64,000 bases of DNA from Bradyrhizobium mercantei (GTDB lineage Bacteria; Pseudomonadota; Alphaproteobacteria; Rhizobiales; Xanthobacteraceae), in assembly GCF_001982635.1 (NCBI RefSeq), contig NZ_MKFI01000001.1:780781-844780 (forward strand). Reading direction: 5' to 3'. The position numbers and the translations under genes are program-made. The stretch's first letter is position 1. Every line of letters starts with the position of its first letter. This document shows positions 36,101-45,099 of the stretch, piece by piece. A model generated the notes under the pieces. The model worked only from the letters and a program-made list of their open reading frames with translations. It searched no databases and was not told where the DNA came from.

Positions 36101-36493
36101 CTCGCCTATTCCAAGGTCGACTTCGACGGTTTTGCCGACCGCTTCGGCGCGCAGGTCGCGCTCGGCAATGCCGACAGCCTGCTCGGCCGCGTCGGCCTGA
36201 TGCTCAATCACCAGAAGAGCTGGAGCGACGGCGCCAGCATCGCGCGCTCCGACCTCTACGCGATCGGCAATCTGCACTACGAATTCCTCGACGGCAGCAA
36301 TGTCGATGTCGCGGGCACGAGCTTCGCCAGCGCCAACGACCGGCTCTGGGGCTCTATCGGCGGCGGCGGCAGCTACAGCTGGGGCAACGGCCGCTACACC
36401 GTATTCGGCGAAGCGACCTATCGCGCCAGCCTGCAGGAGGCCGGCGACAACCACAGCTACAAGGGCACCGCCGGTTTGCGCGTGGTGTGGTGA
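33197..36493 (+). CDS. Type V autotransporter with repeated passenger
   Basis: This is a secreted beta-helix protein of about 1098 residues. The long leader carries a hydrophobic core (LLLLSASVAALSALSPG) ending at AAAQ, then a Gly/Ser/Thr-rich passenger built of PATR-type units such as NTYGGATTLTGGKLRAG. Three near-repeated units of about 92-100 residues lie at 34051-34905. The C-terminal 270 residues form the autotransporter barrel, with the final strand ending LRVVW. I choose ATG 33197 over 33146. It is probably an adhesin or surface protein. No catalytic motif is visible. Confidence 0.92.
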   Translation: MRECIGATTIARHVGDTTLNSRRTEPPSRVRAQFQRLLLLSASVAALSALSPGSAAAQTWTGATSNDWTVGSNWSGGTVPAGGAVNIAPNSNVVLGVSPGATGTTGAMNVRDAVGGTTNLTIQNGSTLTSSSSISIGDVAGGTASVRVTGAGSQLNAATITLFAGATSVLNVTDGATVSTTNRLIVGTPAGSSTATLNVSNATIVMGGFGFSISNAGGQINYDNATIRARINTVNASAGTAAQNNIAAGGLTVDTNGFTVLSSVGFSGVGGLTKIGTGNFIFGGSSTYTGETVIQQGSLSLSGVAGSSDALAISSRVVANATFNISNVPDAASHIQSLAGSSAGSVTLGAKDLIITNGHDSFAGTISGTGGVQVTGGTQAFSSAQAYTGATTITTGTLALSGAGDISASSQVIANGTFSIAGLSGAGTNIQRLSGSGSVDLGAKTLTLTAANDTFAGAIGGSGGLTLAGGTQTLSGANTYGGVTTISAGTLALTGTGSISNSSHVVANAAFDISGLAGTGTAIQSLAGNGNVALGGKTLIITNGSDTFAGAIGGTGGLALTGGTQTLSGRNTYGGATTLTGGKLRAGTADAFSAASTFAASASSTVDLNGFSQIVGALSNAGTVRFGATPGTALTVVGNYAGNGGTLLFNTVLGGDGSATDRLLVGGSTSGTSTVRINNAGGGGAQTVDGIKLIDVFGASNGSFTLAGNYSLQGQQAIVAGAYAYTLQKNGISTPTDGDWYLRSSLVNPPSDPAAPTTSAGPLYQPGVPLYENYGQVLLGMNALPSMQERVGNRYWGGNGGPSEAMARMGVTPAAQADSSWTQSAFWGRVEGGQTSLRPSNTTGSTLNSDDFKAQAGLDGLALENGYGRLIVGLTLQYGLTTAYVNSLFGSGRIRAEGTGVGATATWYGDNGVYLDGQMQTMFYRGDLTSDLVGSMTHGNEGLGYAFSVEGGKRINVGNGFSLTPQAQLAYSKVDFDGFADRFGAQVALGNADSLLGRVGLMLNHQKSWSDGASIARSDLYAIGNLHYEFLDGSNVDVAGTSFASANDRLWGSIGGGGSYSWGNGRYTVFGEATYRASLQEAGDNHSYKGTAGLRVVW
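34051..34905 (+). repeat. Three tandem coding repeats in autotransporter passenger
   Basis: Units of roughly 300, 276 and 279 nt begin at TYTGETVIQQG, AYTGATTITTG and NTYGGVTTISAG, each carrying a matching FAG.I.G.GG..L.GGTQ core. The second and third are most alike, so unit number could vary by recombination. Confidence 0.75.
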
Positions 36494-36591
36494 GTACAAG
36501 GCCCTCGGCGGTGCTGTTGTCGAAGCGCGCGGCAAGGCGACGACATTGCCCGGCCTTGCTGGAAAAACTCGGTCGGCAGTAGAATGCCCTC

Positions 36592-37050
36592 ATGAACGAG
36601 AGCCCGTCCCTTCTCGATTTCGATCCGGAGTTTTGCCGCCGGGTCGCCAAATGGGGCGCAGCCATCTGCCTGACGTGGCTGGCGATCGCCGTTTGCATTC
36701 TCGTCCTGGTCGATCCGACCGGCGGTGCGTGTCCGGGCTGGACCATCTCCGACAAGAATGGTCAGGGCACATCGCTGTGGGCGCTTGTGGGTCTCTTTAC
36801 GGCGTTTCCCGCACTCTGGCTCTGCTTCATTCTCGTTCGATGGCCGGGCTTCACGCGATGGGTGTGGGATTCCGGTCAGGCCAACTATAAGCGCTTCGTG
36901 GAGAAGAAGGGCTTGGACGACCCAAGCAAGGCGGCCTCCGTTATTTTTCCCTTCGACTTCGTATTCGTGGCCGTCATCGCGGGCTGGTGCCTGCTTTGCT
37001 CAGTGCCGATTTGGGCGATGATCCTGCCATGCCTTCCGATTGGGCGGTAA
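36592..37050 (+). CDS. Membrane protein of unknown function
   Basis: This 152-residue protein has three hydrophobic segments (about residues 22-42, 62-84 and 120-145) and an ordered loop with YKRFVEKKGLDDPSK. No domain is recognised. It lies between the autotransporter and the amidohydrolase, convergent with the latter, 15 bp apart. Confidence 0.7.
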   Translation: MNESPSLLDFDPEFCRRVAKWGAAICLTWLAIAVCILVLVDPTGGACPGWTISDKNGQGTSLWALVGLFTAFPALWLCFILVRWPGFTRWVWDSGQANYKRFVEKKGLDDPSKAASVIFPFDFVFVAVIAGWCLLCSVPIWAMILPCLPIGR

Positions 37051-37065
37051 TCTGGCCTTGCGCGC

Positions 37066-38310
37066 TTAACCGCCCAACCGGTCGACCTCCGCGTGCCCGG
37101 CCTTCATGACAAGCGGAATATGCTCGCCCTGGCCGAGCAGGCAGCTCACGTCGCGCAGCGGGTTGCCCTCGACCACCAGCAGGTCGGCGAACGCCTCCGG
37201 CGCGATGCGGCCGAGCTTGCCTTCCATGCCGAGCACCTCGGCGCCAATGACCGTGGCGCTGGCGATCACCGCCTGCGGGCCGAGCAATTCGGCGCGGATC
37301 CGGAACTCGTCGCTCTGGAGGCGCTGCGACGGTCCGAGCAGATCGGAGCCGTAGCCCATCTTGACGCCGGCCTCGCGGTAGATCGCGAGCGAGCGCAGAC
37401 CGGCGTCGCGCACGTCGGCAACCTTGGCGACGCTCGCCGCGGGCAGGCCGTATTTCGCGCCCTCGTTGGCCAATGCCTCGTAGGTGACCAGCGTCGGCAC
37501 CACATAGGCGCCCTGCTCCGCCATCAGCCGCGCGGTCGGAAAATCGACCAGATTGCCGTGCTCGATGGTGCGCACCCCGCAGCGCACCGCTCGCTCGATC
37601 GCTTCCGCGGTGTAGGCGTGGGCCAGCACATAGGTGTGCCGCGCCTTCGCCTCCGCGACGATGGCGCGGATTTCGTCCTCGCTATAGCCGTAGGCGCCAA
37701 TCGGATCGGTCGGCGACGCGACGCCGCCGGACGCCATGATCTTGATCTGGTCGGCGCCCATCTGCAGCTCCTCGCGCACCGCCTTGCGCACCGCATCGAC
37801 GCCGTCGACGACGCGCGCGATGGCACCGACCCGCACGCAGCAGGAGCAGGTCGGGTCGGCCAGATAATCCGAGCGGGCGCGCCCGTCGCCATGCCCGCCG
37901 GTCTGGCTCAGCGCGCGGCCGGAGACGAACAGCCGCGGACCATCGGTCAGGCCAGTGTCGATCGCCTGCTTCAGCGCATAGCCGGCGCCGCCGGCATCAC
38001 GCACAGTGGTGAAGCCGCGCTTCAGCATGCCGCGCAACAGCATGGTCGAGCGCAGCGTCACCAGCACGTTGGCCATCCGCGCCTGCTGCGACAGGTCGAG
38101 CTCGACGGCGACCGCATGCACATGCAGGTCGATCAGGCCCGGCATCAGCGTCTTGCCCTTGAGGTCGATGACGCGGTCCGCCGAAGCGTCGATCGGCCGA
38201 TCGGAGACTTCCTTGATCAGACGATCCTCGACCAGCACGTGATGCCCTTCGAGCAGGTCGGAGCGCAGAGGATCGAGCAGCGCGGCGTTCTTGAAGAGGG
38301 TTGTTGGCAT
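37066..38310 (-). CDS. Amidohydrolase (prolidase/imidazolonepropionase-like)
   Basis: This metal-dependent hydrolase of 414 residues carries the amidohydrolase signature in order: LIDLHVHAVA (HxH), DQIKIMASGG (carboxylated Lys), VLAHAYTAEA and TIEHGNL (metal His), and GYGSDLL (catalytic Asp). Relatives include dipeptidases of Xaa-Arg/Lys type and ring amidases. With an MFS carrier and the NCS1/DUF1989 genes nearby, it may process an imported amide or peptide. The substrate is not readable from the sequence. Confidence 0.9.
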   Translation of the reverse strand: MPTTLFKNAALLDPLRSDLLEGHHVLVEDRLIKEVSDRPIDASADRVIDLKGKTLMPGLIDLHVHAVAVELDLSQQARMANVLVTLRSTMLLRGMLKRGFTTVRDAGGAGYALKQAIDTGLTDGPRLFVSGRALSQTGGHGDGRARSDYLADPTCSCCVRVGAIARVVDGVDAVRKAVREELQMGADQIKIMASGGVASPTDPIGAYGYSEDEIRAIVAEAKARHTYVLAHAYTAEAIERAVRCGVRTIEHGNLVDFPTARLMAEQGAYVVPTLVTYEALANEGAKYGLPAASVAKVADVRDAGLRSLAIYREAGVKMGYGSDLLGPSQRLQSDEFRIRAELLGPQAVIASATVIGAEVLGMEGKLGRIAPEAFADLLVVEGNPLRDVSCLLGQGEHIPLVMKAGHAEVDRLGG

Positions 38311-38347
38311 GAAAGTCTCCTGTCAGGACGCCGCTGTAGTTAATTGA

Positions 38348-38392
38348 GCATGATCTTTCCGGAAAACCGCTTCACACTTTTCCGGATCATGC
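38348..38392. repeat. Rhizobial GCATGATC palindromic repeat
   Basis: A hairpin has GCATGATC at one end and GATCATGC at the other, with inner arms TCCGGAAAA and TTTTCCGGA around CCGCTTCACAC. A near-copy is at 63117-63154 and a shorter one at 54087-54109. Here it separates amidohydrolase from MFS and may also stop transcription. Confidence 0.8.
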
Positions 38393-38393
38393 T

Positions 38394-39749
38394 TCACGCG
38401 GTCTTGCTTGCAATTTCTTCCAGCGATCGGCCGCGCGTCGGCACGCCCATCAGCACGACGGTCAAAGCGCCGATCAACAGGACGGACGTGGTGACGCCGA
38501 ACACGCCGGCAAAGCCGAAATTCGGATAGAGGTAGCCGACCAGGATCGGTGCCGCGATCGCGCCGATGCGGCCGATCGCGGAAGCAAGCCCGGCGCCCGT
38601 GGTGCGGACCGATGTCGGGAACACCTCGGCCGTGTAGGCATAGACGCCGGCATAGGTGCCGTTCATGAAGAACGACAGCAGCAGGCCGGCCGTCATGATC
38701 TCGCCGTCGCTCTTGGCAAAGGCGAGCCCGAGCGCGCTGACGCCGCCGAGCAGCATATAGGTCGCGATCGTCGCCTGCCGCCCGATCCGCTCATTGAAAT
38801 AGGCGGCGGTGAAATAGCCCGGCACCTGCGCGCAATACATCGCGAGCGAATAGCCGAAGCTCTTGGTGATGCTCATGCCGTTCTGCACCAAGAGCCCGGG
38901 AATCCAGACGAAGAAGGAATAGTAGCTGAAGGTGATCGACAGCCACATGATCCAGGTCATGGTGGTGATGCGGGCCTGCCGGCCGGCGAGCAGCGCGGCA
39001 AAATTGCTCAACAGCGTTCCCGACGATACGGCGGGCGCGGCCGGTTCGGCGACCGGCGCCGGCAGCACGCGGCCCTCGCGCGCGAAACTGGTCTCGATCC
39101 TGTCGAGCACGGCTTCGGCTTCCGTCGCCCTGCCCCGGCTTTCCAGCCAGCGCGGCGATTCCGGCAGCGAGCGGCGCCACCACAGCAGCATCACGACGGG
39201 TATGGCGGTGATGACAAGCACGATGCGCCAGCCGTTGTCGTAGGCCGGCACGATGAAATAGCCGAGCAAGGCGGCCGCGACGAAGCCGAACGAGAAGAAT
39301 CCGGCCAGCGCACCGGTGAAGGCGCCGCGGTAACGCCGCGCCACGAATTCTGCCAAATACGGCGCGATGATCGCGCTCTCCGCGCCGGTGCCCATGCCGG
39401 CGACGACGCGCGCGGCGAAGAACGCCGGCCAGCTGTCCACCGTCGCGCTGACCAGCGAGGCCACACTGTAGAGCGCCAGCGCCGACATCATCACCGCGCG
39501 GCGGCCGATCAGGTCGCCCAGCGTGCCCGCGAGCAACGCGCCAAAGAGATAGCCGACGAAGGTGCTGCTGCCGAGCACGCCGGTCTCGACATTGGTGAGC
39601 CCCCAGGCGGTGCGCAGCACCGGCAAGATGAACGCCAATACCGCGGCATCCATCGCGTCGAACAGATAGCCCAGGCCGCCCATCAGCAGCAGGTGCACAT
39701 GGAAACGCGCAAACGGCAGGCGCTCGATGCGCGCCGAGATCATCGACAT
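38394..39749 (-). CDS. MFS transporter (metabolite:H+ symporter type)
   Basis: This 451-residue carrier has 12 predicted membrane spans. The loop 2-3 signature GTLGDLIGRRAVMM and a central charged loop (about residues 195-235) are typical, as is the tail GVPTRGRSLEEIASK seen in aromatic-acid and sugar-acid symporters. It reads with the amidohydrolase (84 bp plus a palindrome between) and is divergent from a LysR gene, so it probably imports the amidohydrolase substrate. Confidence 0.9.
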   Translation of the reverse strand: MSMISARIERLPFARFHVHLLLMGGLGYLFDAMDAAVLAFILPVLRTAWGLTNVETGVLGSSTFVGYLFGALLAGTLGDLIGRRAVMMSALALYSVASLVSATVDSWPAFFAARVVAGMGTGAESAIIAPYLAEFVARRYRGAFTGALAGFFSFGFVAAALLGYFIVPAYDNGWRIVLVITAIPVVMLLWWRRSLPESPRWLESRGRATEAEAVLDRIETSFAREGRVLPAPVAEPAAPAVSSGTLLSNFAALLAGRQARITTMTWIMWLSITFSYYSFFVWIPGLLVQNGMSITKSFGYSLAMYCAQVPGYFTAAYFNERIGRQATIATYMLLGGVSALGLAFAKSDGEIMTAGLLLSFFMNGTYAGVYAYTAEVFPTSVRTTGAGLASAIGRIGAIAAPILVGYLYPNFGFAGVFGVTTSVLLIGALTVVLMGVPTRGRSLEEIASKTA

Positions 39750-39876
39750 GACAGTCCCCCCTCCGCCCCGCGGTCGGCACGCGCCGCGAGGTCAGGCCGG
39801 GGAATGATAGACAAATCCACATTATGGGAATAATTTATAATCGTTATCTGGTACATCACCACGGTGAATACTGTCC

Positions 39877-40794
39877 GTGTCCTTCCGCAGGCTCGACCTC
39901 AACCTTCTGAAAGTCTTCGAGGCGCTGATGACCGAGGGCAGCGTCACCCGCGCCGCGAGCGCGCTGACAATGACCCAGCCCGCCGTCAGCAACGCGCTGG
40001 CGCGGCTGCGCGACGCGCTCGGCGATCCCTTGTTCGTCAGATCCGGCACCGGAATCCGCCCGACCCAGCGCGCGGTGGCGCTGTGGGACCCGATCGGCGG
40101 CGCGCTGGAGAGCATCCGCGGCGCGCTCGACAAGGAGGTGTTCGATTCACGCAGTGCGCAGACCGAGTTCAGCCTGTCGATGTCGGACTACGTTTCGTCG
40201 CTGGTGACGCCGCGGCTGTTGAATCGCTTCGCCGAGATGGCGCCGACCGCGCGGCTGCGCACCGCGCCGAACACCATCATCGGGATCGCCGACCAGCTCG
40301 AGGACAACCGGGTCGACTGCGTGCTGAGCGTTTATGTCAACGAGGCACTGCAACCGGGGCTGATCCGTTCGCGTTCGCTGTGGACGGTCGACTATGCCTG
40401 CTTCATGCGGCGCGATCATCCGCTTGCGAACCGGAAGCGGCTCAATATGCGCAGCTTCCTCAGCGCTGGGCATGTCGATGTCAGCCTCGCCGGCAGGACG
40501 CTGCCGACCTATGACCAGTTTCTCGCTTCACGCGGGCTGTCGCGCAACCTCGTTGCCATCGTCAATCACTACAATGCCGCCTACGAGATCGTGCGGCAAT
40601 CCGACCTGATCGGCGTGCTGCCGCGCGACCTCAGCGCGCAGTCCCGCCAGGCACAGCATCTGCACGCCGTGCCGGTGCCGCTGCCGGCGCCGCCGCGTAT
40701 CGTCAGCCTGTTCTGGCACCAGCGCAACGACACCGTGCCCGCGCAGCGCTGGCTGCGCGAGACGCTGGTCGAGCTGTTCGCGCGGATCGAGTGA
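39877..40794 (+). CDS. LysR-family regulator (NodD/NahR-like)
   Basis: This 305-residue LysR protein starts at GTG 39877 (MSFRRLDLNLLKVFEALMTE). The helix is VTRAASALTMTQPAVSNALA and the phrase DPLFVRSGTGIRPTQ is typical of the NahR/NodD group. It is divergent from the MFS gene across about 130 AT-rich bases and probably controls MFS-amidohydrolase expression. Confidence 0.9.
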   Translation: MSFRRLDLNLLKVFEALMTEGSVTRAASALTMTQPAVSNALARLRDALGDPLFVRSGTGIRPTQRAVALWDPIGGALESIRGALDKEVFDSRSAQTEFSLSMSDYVSSLVTPRLLNRFAEMAPTARLRTAPNTIIGIADQLEDNRVDCVLSVYVNEALQPGLIRSRSLWTVDYACFMRRDHPLANRKRLNMRSFLSAGHVDVSLAGRTLPTYDQFLASRGLSRNLVAIVNHYNAAYEIVRQSDLIGVLPRDLSAQSRQAQHLHAVPVPLPAPPRIVSLFWHQRNDTVPAQRWLRETLVELFARIE

Positions 40795-40810
40795 GGCGGC
40801 GCAACACTTG

Positions 40811-42271
40811 TCAGGTCGATGTCGGCGCCGGCGCGACCGACGCATCATCCGCAGCCGGCAACTTGCCGCTCAGCGCCAGCGGCCGTCCGAGCAGCCGGTG
40901 CAGCACAAGATAGCTCACCGCCGCCACGCCGATGCCCGTGAGCCAGGACAGGTCGACCCCGCCGGTCGCCAGGGCAAGCGGGCCCTGCATGGCCTTGATG
41001 GTGCCCATCTGGAAGGCCCACGCGGCTGCGAAGCCGGCGGCAAAGGCGATCAGCCCCGCCCAGTTGAAATCGCGACCCTGACCCGGCTCTTCATAGAGCG
41101 ACGCGATGTCGATCCGGCCGCGTCGCACCAGGTAGAAATCGGCGAGCGTCACGCCGGCCCATGGGCTGATCCAGACGATCAAGGCGACCATGAAGTTGTC
41201 GAAGGCATGGGCGAAGTCGCCCGACTGCAGGAAGCCATAGAGGATCGCGGAGGCGATCAGGCCGGAGACCACCGAGATCACCCAGCGCGGCCGCCGCAGA
41301 TCGAGCGCGAGCGAGGACAGCGCCGCCGAATAGATCACGACGATGTTGGTCGCGATCGGGCCATGGAGCAGCACCAGCAGCACCGGCAGCGCCATCGTGC
41401 CGAACGCGGCAATGATCAGCTTCGACGGATCGGACCCGGCGCCCGCAGACGCGATCGCAGCGCCGAGGAACGCGAGCCAGACCGTCGGCAGGAACATGCC
41501 GAGGAAAGTCGCGCGGAACACCCTGGCGGCGCCGAGCGAGGGTTTTGTGAAGCGCGTATAGTCGGACGCATAGGTGAGCCACGAGATGCCCCAGCCGATG
41601 CCGATCGCGGTCATCAACTGCGTCGCCGCGGCGAAGGCCGGCATGCCGGTCACCGTTGCGGCCTGCCATTTGATGTCGACGCGCAGGAACGCGAGCGCGG
41701 TCATCACGGCCATGATCAGCAGAATGACCGGCATGGTGTAGCGCTCGAACATCTTGATGGCGTTGAAGCCCCACGCCGCGATGCCGACCTGGAACAGCAT
41801 CACCAGCACCGCGATCGCGTATTTGAGCTCGACGCCGCCGCCGATCCCCATCCGTTCGAGCGCCGCCATGCAGAGGTCGAGCACGATCCAGGTGTTGATC
41901 GCGACCCATCCCATCGGCATCAGTACCTGCGCCAGTGCGGGCAGATAGGCGCCGCGGCGGCCGAACGCCAGCCGGCCCAGCACCATCTGCGGCACGCCGG
42001 TGCGATGTCCCATCAGGCAGAACGCGCCAAACAGCGCCGCGCCGAACAGATTGCCGACGACGATGACGGCAAGCGTTTGCAGCAGGCTCAGCCCGAGCTG
42101 GATTCCGAGCGCACCCAGCACCCAGTTGATCGGGGCGATGTTGGCGCCGGTCCAGATCCAGAACTGATCGAACGATGACGACGTGCGGTGCGCCGCCGGC
42201 ACCGGCTCAATTCCGTGGGCATCGAAGCCGGCCTCATCCTGTGCCGGAAGCTGTGTTTGCTTGAGCAACAT
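40811..42271 (-). CDS. NCS1-family permease (cytosine/purine/allantoin type)
   Basis: This 486-residue permease has 12 membrane spans. The N-terminal motif FDQFWIWTGANIAPINWVLG and the transporter core ISWLTYASDYTRFTKPS mark the NCS1 family, which imports nucleobases, hydantoins, allantoin or thiamine-like compounds. GGGGGA precedes ATG 42271; longer frames are not conserved. A PuuE-like gene and a DUF1989 gene downstream suggest a nitrogenous ring compound as cargo. Confidence 0.92.
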   Translation of the reverse strand: MLLKQTQLPAQDEAGFDAHGIEPVPAAHRTSSSFDQFWIWTGANIAPINWVLGALGIQLGLSLLQTLAVIVVGNLFGAALFGAFCLMGHRTGVPQMVLGRLAFGRRGAYLPALAQVLMPMGWVAINTWIVLDLCMAALERMGIGGGVELKYAIAVLVMLFQVGIAAWGFNAIKMFERYTMPVILLIMAVMTALAFLRVDIKWQAATVTGMPAFAAATQLMTAIGIGWGISWLTYASDYTRFTKPSLGAARVFRATFLGMFLPTVWLAFLGAAIASAGAGSDPSKLIIAAFGTMALPVLLVLLHGPIATNIVVIYSAALSSLALDLRRPRWVISVVSGLIASAILYGFLQSGDFAHAFDNFMVALIVWISPWAGVTLADFYLVRRGRIDIASLYEEPGQGRDFNWAGLIAFAAGFAAAWAFQMGTIKAMQGPLALATGGVDLSWLTGIGVAAVSYLVLHRLLGRPLALSGKLPAADDASVAPAPTST

Positions 42272-42571
42272 GTTTCCCCCGTTGTCCGGCGCATTGATTT
42301 GGGCCGGGATGGGGGCATCTGAGCAGCGGATCGCTGCGAGGCGATAATGAGGAATCCTCAAGCCGGGTTGAGACGGCGTCGAGAGTGAAGTTTGTCTGTC
42401 CGATATCGACAAACCGCGCCGCGATCGCGCCTGCACACCGCACCGCCATGATGCGCCGCTTCACTGTTGAGATTTTCTCAACTCACCTGCCGGATTCGTC
42501 AATCGCGCCGGGCCCGGCTCTCGGCCATGGTGCCGCGGATGCATTGCTGCCCAATCAGCCGAGGCCCAGAG

Positions 42572-43243
42572 ATGACGACACTGCTCCATATCGATGCCAG
42601 CCCGCGCGGCGACCGCTCGATCAGCCGGAAACTCTCGCAATCCTTTGTCGAGCACTGGCTGACGCACGAGCCCGCCGCCACCGTCATCTCACGCGATGTC
42701 GGCCGCGACCCGCCGCCCCTCATCACGGAGGCGTGGGTCGCCGCCGCCTTCACGCCGCCCGGCGACCGCACCGCGCAACAGCACGACGAGCTTCGCCTTT
42801 CCGACGCGCTGATCGACGAGCTCGAGCGCGCCAATGTGATCGTGATCGGCGCGCCGATGCACAATTACGGCATGCCGGGGGCATTGAAGTCGTGGTTCGA
42901 CAAGGTGATCCGGATCGACAAGACCTTCAGTTTCGATCTCGCCCGTGGCGACTTTCCGCTCGAGCCGATCATGCGCGGCAAGACGCTGGTGGTGCTGAGC
43001 TCGCGCGGCGAGTTCGGCTTTGGCCCCGGCGGGGTGCGGGAGACCATGAACCATCTGGAAACTCACATCTTCACCTGCGCCCACTATCTCGGTGTGCAGG
43101 AGAGTCATCTGATCGCCGTCGATTACCAGGAGTTCGGCGATGAGCGCCACCGGCGATCACTCGCCGCCGCCCTTGCCGCCATTCCGGTGCTGGTCCGGCA
43201 GTGTCTTGGGATCGACGGGCCTGTTAATATTGCTGCGGAATGA
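42572..43243 (+). CDS. azoR: FMN-dependent NADH:quinone/azo reductase
   Basis: This flavodoxin-like protein of 223 residues has the FMN loop LLHIDASPRGDRSISRKLS and the motifs GAPMHNYGMPGALKSWFDKV and LSSRGEFGFGPGG of AzoR. It reduces quinones and azo dyes in two-electron steps. It is divergent from the permease and 37 bp before the deacetylase, with which it is probably co-transcribed. ATG 42572 starts the conserved sequence; upstream in-frame codons are not. Confidence 0.9.
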   Translation: MTTLLHIDASPRGDRSISRKLSQSFVEHWLTHEPAATVISRDVGRDPPPLITEAWVAAAFTPPGDRTAQQHDELRLSDALIDELERANVIVIGAPMHNYGMPGALKSWFDKVIRIDKTFSFDLARGDFPLEPIMRGKTLVVLSSRGEFGFGPGGVRETMNHLETHIFTCAHYLGVQESHLIAVDYQEFGDERHRRSLAAALAAIPVLVRQCLGIDGPVNIAAE

Positions 43244-43280
43244 AGCACGGCCGCCCCGCCGGCTGCACGAGGATGATCCA

Positions 43281-44165
43281 ATGATACGCAATCCCATCCC
43301 CTGGCCGAACGGCGCGCGCTGCGCCTGTGCGATCACGTTCGACGTCGACGCCGACAGCCTGATTCACATCGCCCGGCCGAAGGACTCCTTCGACCGGCTC
43401 TATCCGATCACGATGGGACGATACGGGCCGACCGTCGGCGTCCCCCGCATCCTGGAGACCTATCGCCGCCTCGGCCTGAAACAGTCGTTCTTCATGCCGG
43501 CCTGGACGATGCGGCGCTATCCCGAGGCGGTGGAAGCGATCCTGAAAGCGGGCCATGAGATCGGCCATCACGGCTACATCCACGAGGATCCGACCGAGAT
43601 TTCCTCGGCGCAGCAGCGCGAGGCCTTCGAGCGTGCGCTCGGCATCCATGTCGCGATGACCGGGCGCAAGCCGCGCGGCTATCGCGCACCGGTCTACAAC
43701 GCCAACCAGACCACGATCGACCTCCTGATCGAGCACGGCTTCGTCTACGATTCGTCGCTGATGGCCGACGACATTCCGTACCAGATGCGCACCGCCCGCG
43801 GGTCGCTCTACGAGATGCCGCCGCACTGGGGATCGGACGATTGGCCGCCCTTCGCCCATTATGCGGAGATCGGCTACATGATGCCGGTCAAATCGCCGAG
43901 CGAGGGCCTTGCCGCCTCCTTCGAGGAGTTCGAGGCCGCCTATGAGACCGGCGGATTCTGGATGGGGATCTGGCACCCGTTCCTGACCGGCCGGCTGGCG
44001 CGCTGGCGCGTCGTGGAGCGCTGGCTCGAGCGGATCATCGCCGAACGCAAGGTCTGGTTCGCGCCGCTCGAGGAAATCGCCGCGCATGTCGACGGCCTGG
44101 TCAAGACAGGTACCTACCAGGTCCGGGTCGAGGACCTGCCCTACTTCACGCAGCCCGTGTCATGA
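43281..44165 (+). CDS. PuuE-like polysaccharide deacetylase/cyclic amide hydrolase
   Basis: This NodB-homology protein of 294 residues has ITFDVDADSL (first metal Asp pair), GHEIGHHGYIHEDP (metal His) and GYRAPVYNANQTT (catalytic Arg region), the set seen in PuuE allantoinase and peptidoglycan deacetylases. Its lack of a signal peptide favours a small cytosolic cyclic amide over cell wall. The neighbouring NCS1 permease supports this. It overlaps the convergent LysR gene by 20 bp. Confidence 0.88.
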   Translation: MIRNPIPWPNGARCACAITFDVDADSLIHIARPKDSFDRLYPITMGRYGPTVGVPRILETYRRLGLKQSFFMPAWTMRRYPEAVEAILKAGHEIGHHGYIHEDPTEISSAQQREAFERALGIHVAMTGRKPRGYRAPVYNANQTTIDLLIEHGFVYDSSLMADDIPYQMRTARGSLYEMPPHWGSDDWPPFAHYAEIGYMMPVKSPSEGLAASFEEFEAAYETGGFWMGIWHPFLTGRLARWRVVERWLERIIAERKVWFAPLEEIAAHVDGLVKTGTYQVRVEDLPYFTQPVS

Positions 44166-45075
44166 CCTGTGCCGGCGCGGCGCGGAACGCAGCCGCTTCC
44201 CCGCGCAGCCAATCGACGAATGCCGTCACCGATTTGCGCCTGGCCGCGGCCGGCGCGTCCACGAGACGATAGGCAAAGCCCGGAAGCGCCGGCCCGTCGA
44301 GCCGGCGCAGCGTACCCTGGCGCAATTGCTCGTCGACCAGCGCATCGCTGCACAACAAAGGGCCCAGCCCGCGCTCGGCGGCGTGCAACGCCAGCGGCTC
44401 CTCGCTGTACCAGGAGATGCGAAAATCCCGCGCGGGATCATGATCGGCCCCCGCAAGCCACGCTGACCACGCCGGCGAATCCAGCGCAGCGTTCTTCCAG
44501 CGGAACGCCAGCAGCGATCGCGAGCGGATATCATCAATGGCAAGAGGGGCCCCTGGCGGACAGATCGTGCTCGCTGCGACCGCGATGTAACGATCGCTGA
44601 ACAGCACCGATTTCTCGCTCGTGCGGTCGACGCGTCCATACCGGATCGCCAGATCGACGCCGTCGACATCAGGCGTCCTGATCTCCTCGGTCGCATCGAT
44701 ATGGACCATCAGGGCCGGATATGCCGCATTGAAGCGCGCGAGCCGCGGCATCAGCCAGCGCTCGGCGAAGGCCCGCGTGGTCGACACCGTGATCGCGTCA
44801 CTATCGGCCGGCGGCCGGATCGCGGCAAAGGCGCTGGCCATGCGATCGAACCCGTCGCGGAGCATCGGGAACACTGCATGTCCGTCCGCGGTCAGCACCA
44901 CGGCGCGGCCGGAGCGCTCGAACAGCTTGCGCCCGAGGATCGCTTCGAGTTGCCGGACCTGGTGGCTGATCGCCGTCACCGTGACGCAGAGCTCGTTGGC
45001 GGCGGCGGTGAAGCTCTCGTGGCGCGCCGCGGCTTCGAACGCGCGGACGGCATTGAGCGGCGGCAGCTTGCGCAT
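44146..45075 (-). CDS. LysR-family regulator (GcvA-like)
   Basis: This 309-residue LysR protein has the GcvA-group start MRKLPPLNAVRAFEAAARHE and helix FTAAANELCVTVTAISHQV. It is 24 bp downstream of the DUF1989 gene on the same strand, so the two may form one transcript. The 3' end overlaps the deacetylase gene. Confidence 0.9.
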   Translation of the reverse strand: MRKLPPLNAVRAFEAAARHESFTAAANELCVTVTAISHQVRQLEAILGRKLFERSGRAVVLTADGHAVFPMLRDGFDRMASAFAAIRPPADSDAITVSTTRAFAERWLMPRLARFNAAYPALMVHIDATEEIRTPDVDGVDLAIRYGRVDRTSEKSVLFSDRYIAVAASTICPPGAPLAIDDIRSRSLLAFRWKNAALDSPAWSAWLAGADHDPARDFRISWYSEEPLALHAAERGLGPLLCSDALVDEQLRQGTLRRLDGPALPGFAYRLVDAPAAARRKSVTAFVDWLRGEAAAFRAAPAQVMTRAA

Positions 45076-45099
45076 GATCGGTTCTCCGCGCTGGCGGCA

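Noticed and set aside
37093..38343. 416-codon plus-strand frame opposite the amidohydrolase
   Set aside because: The amidohydrolase metal motifs fix the minus strand; this frame has none.
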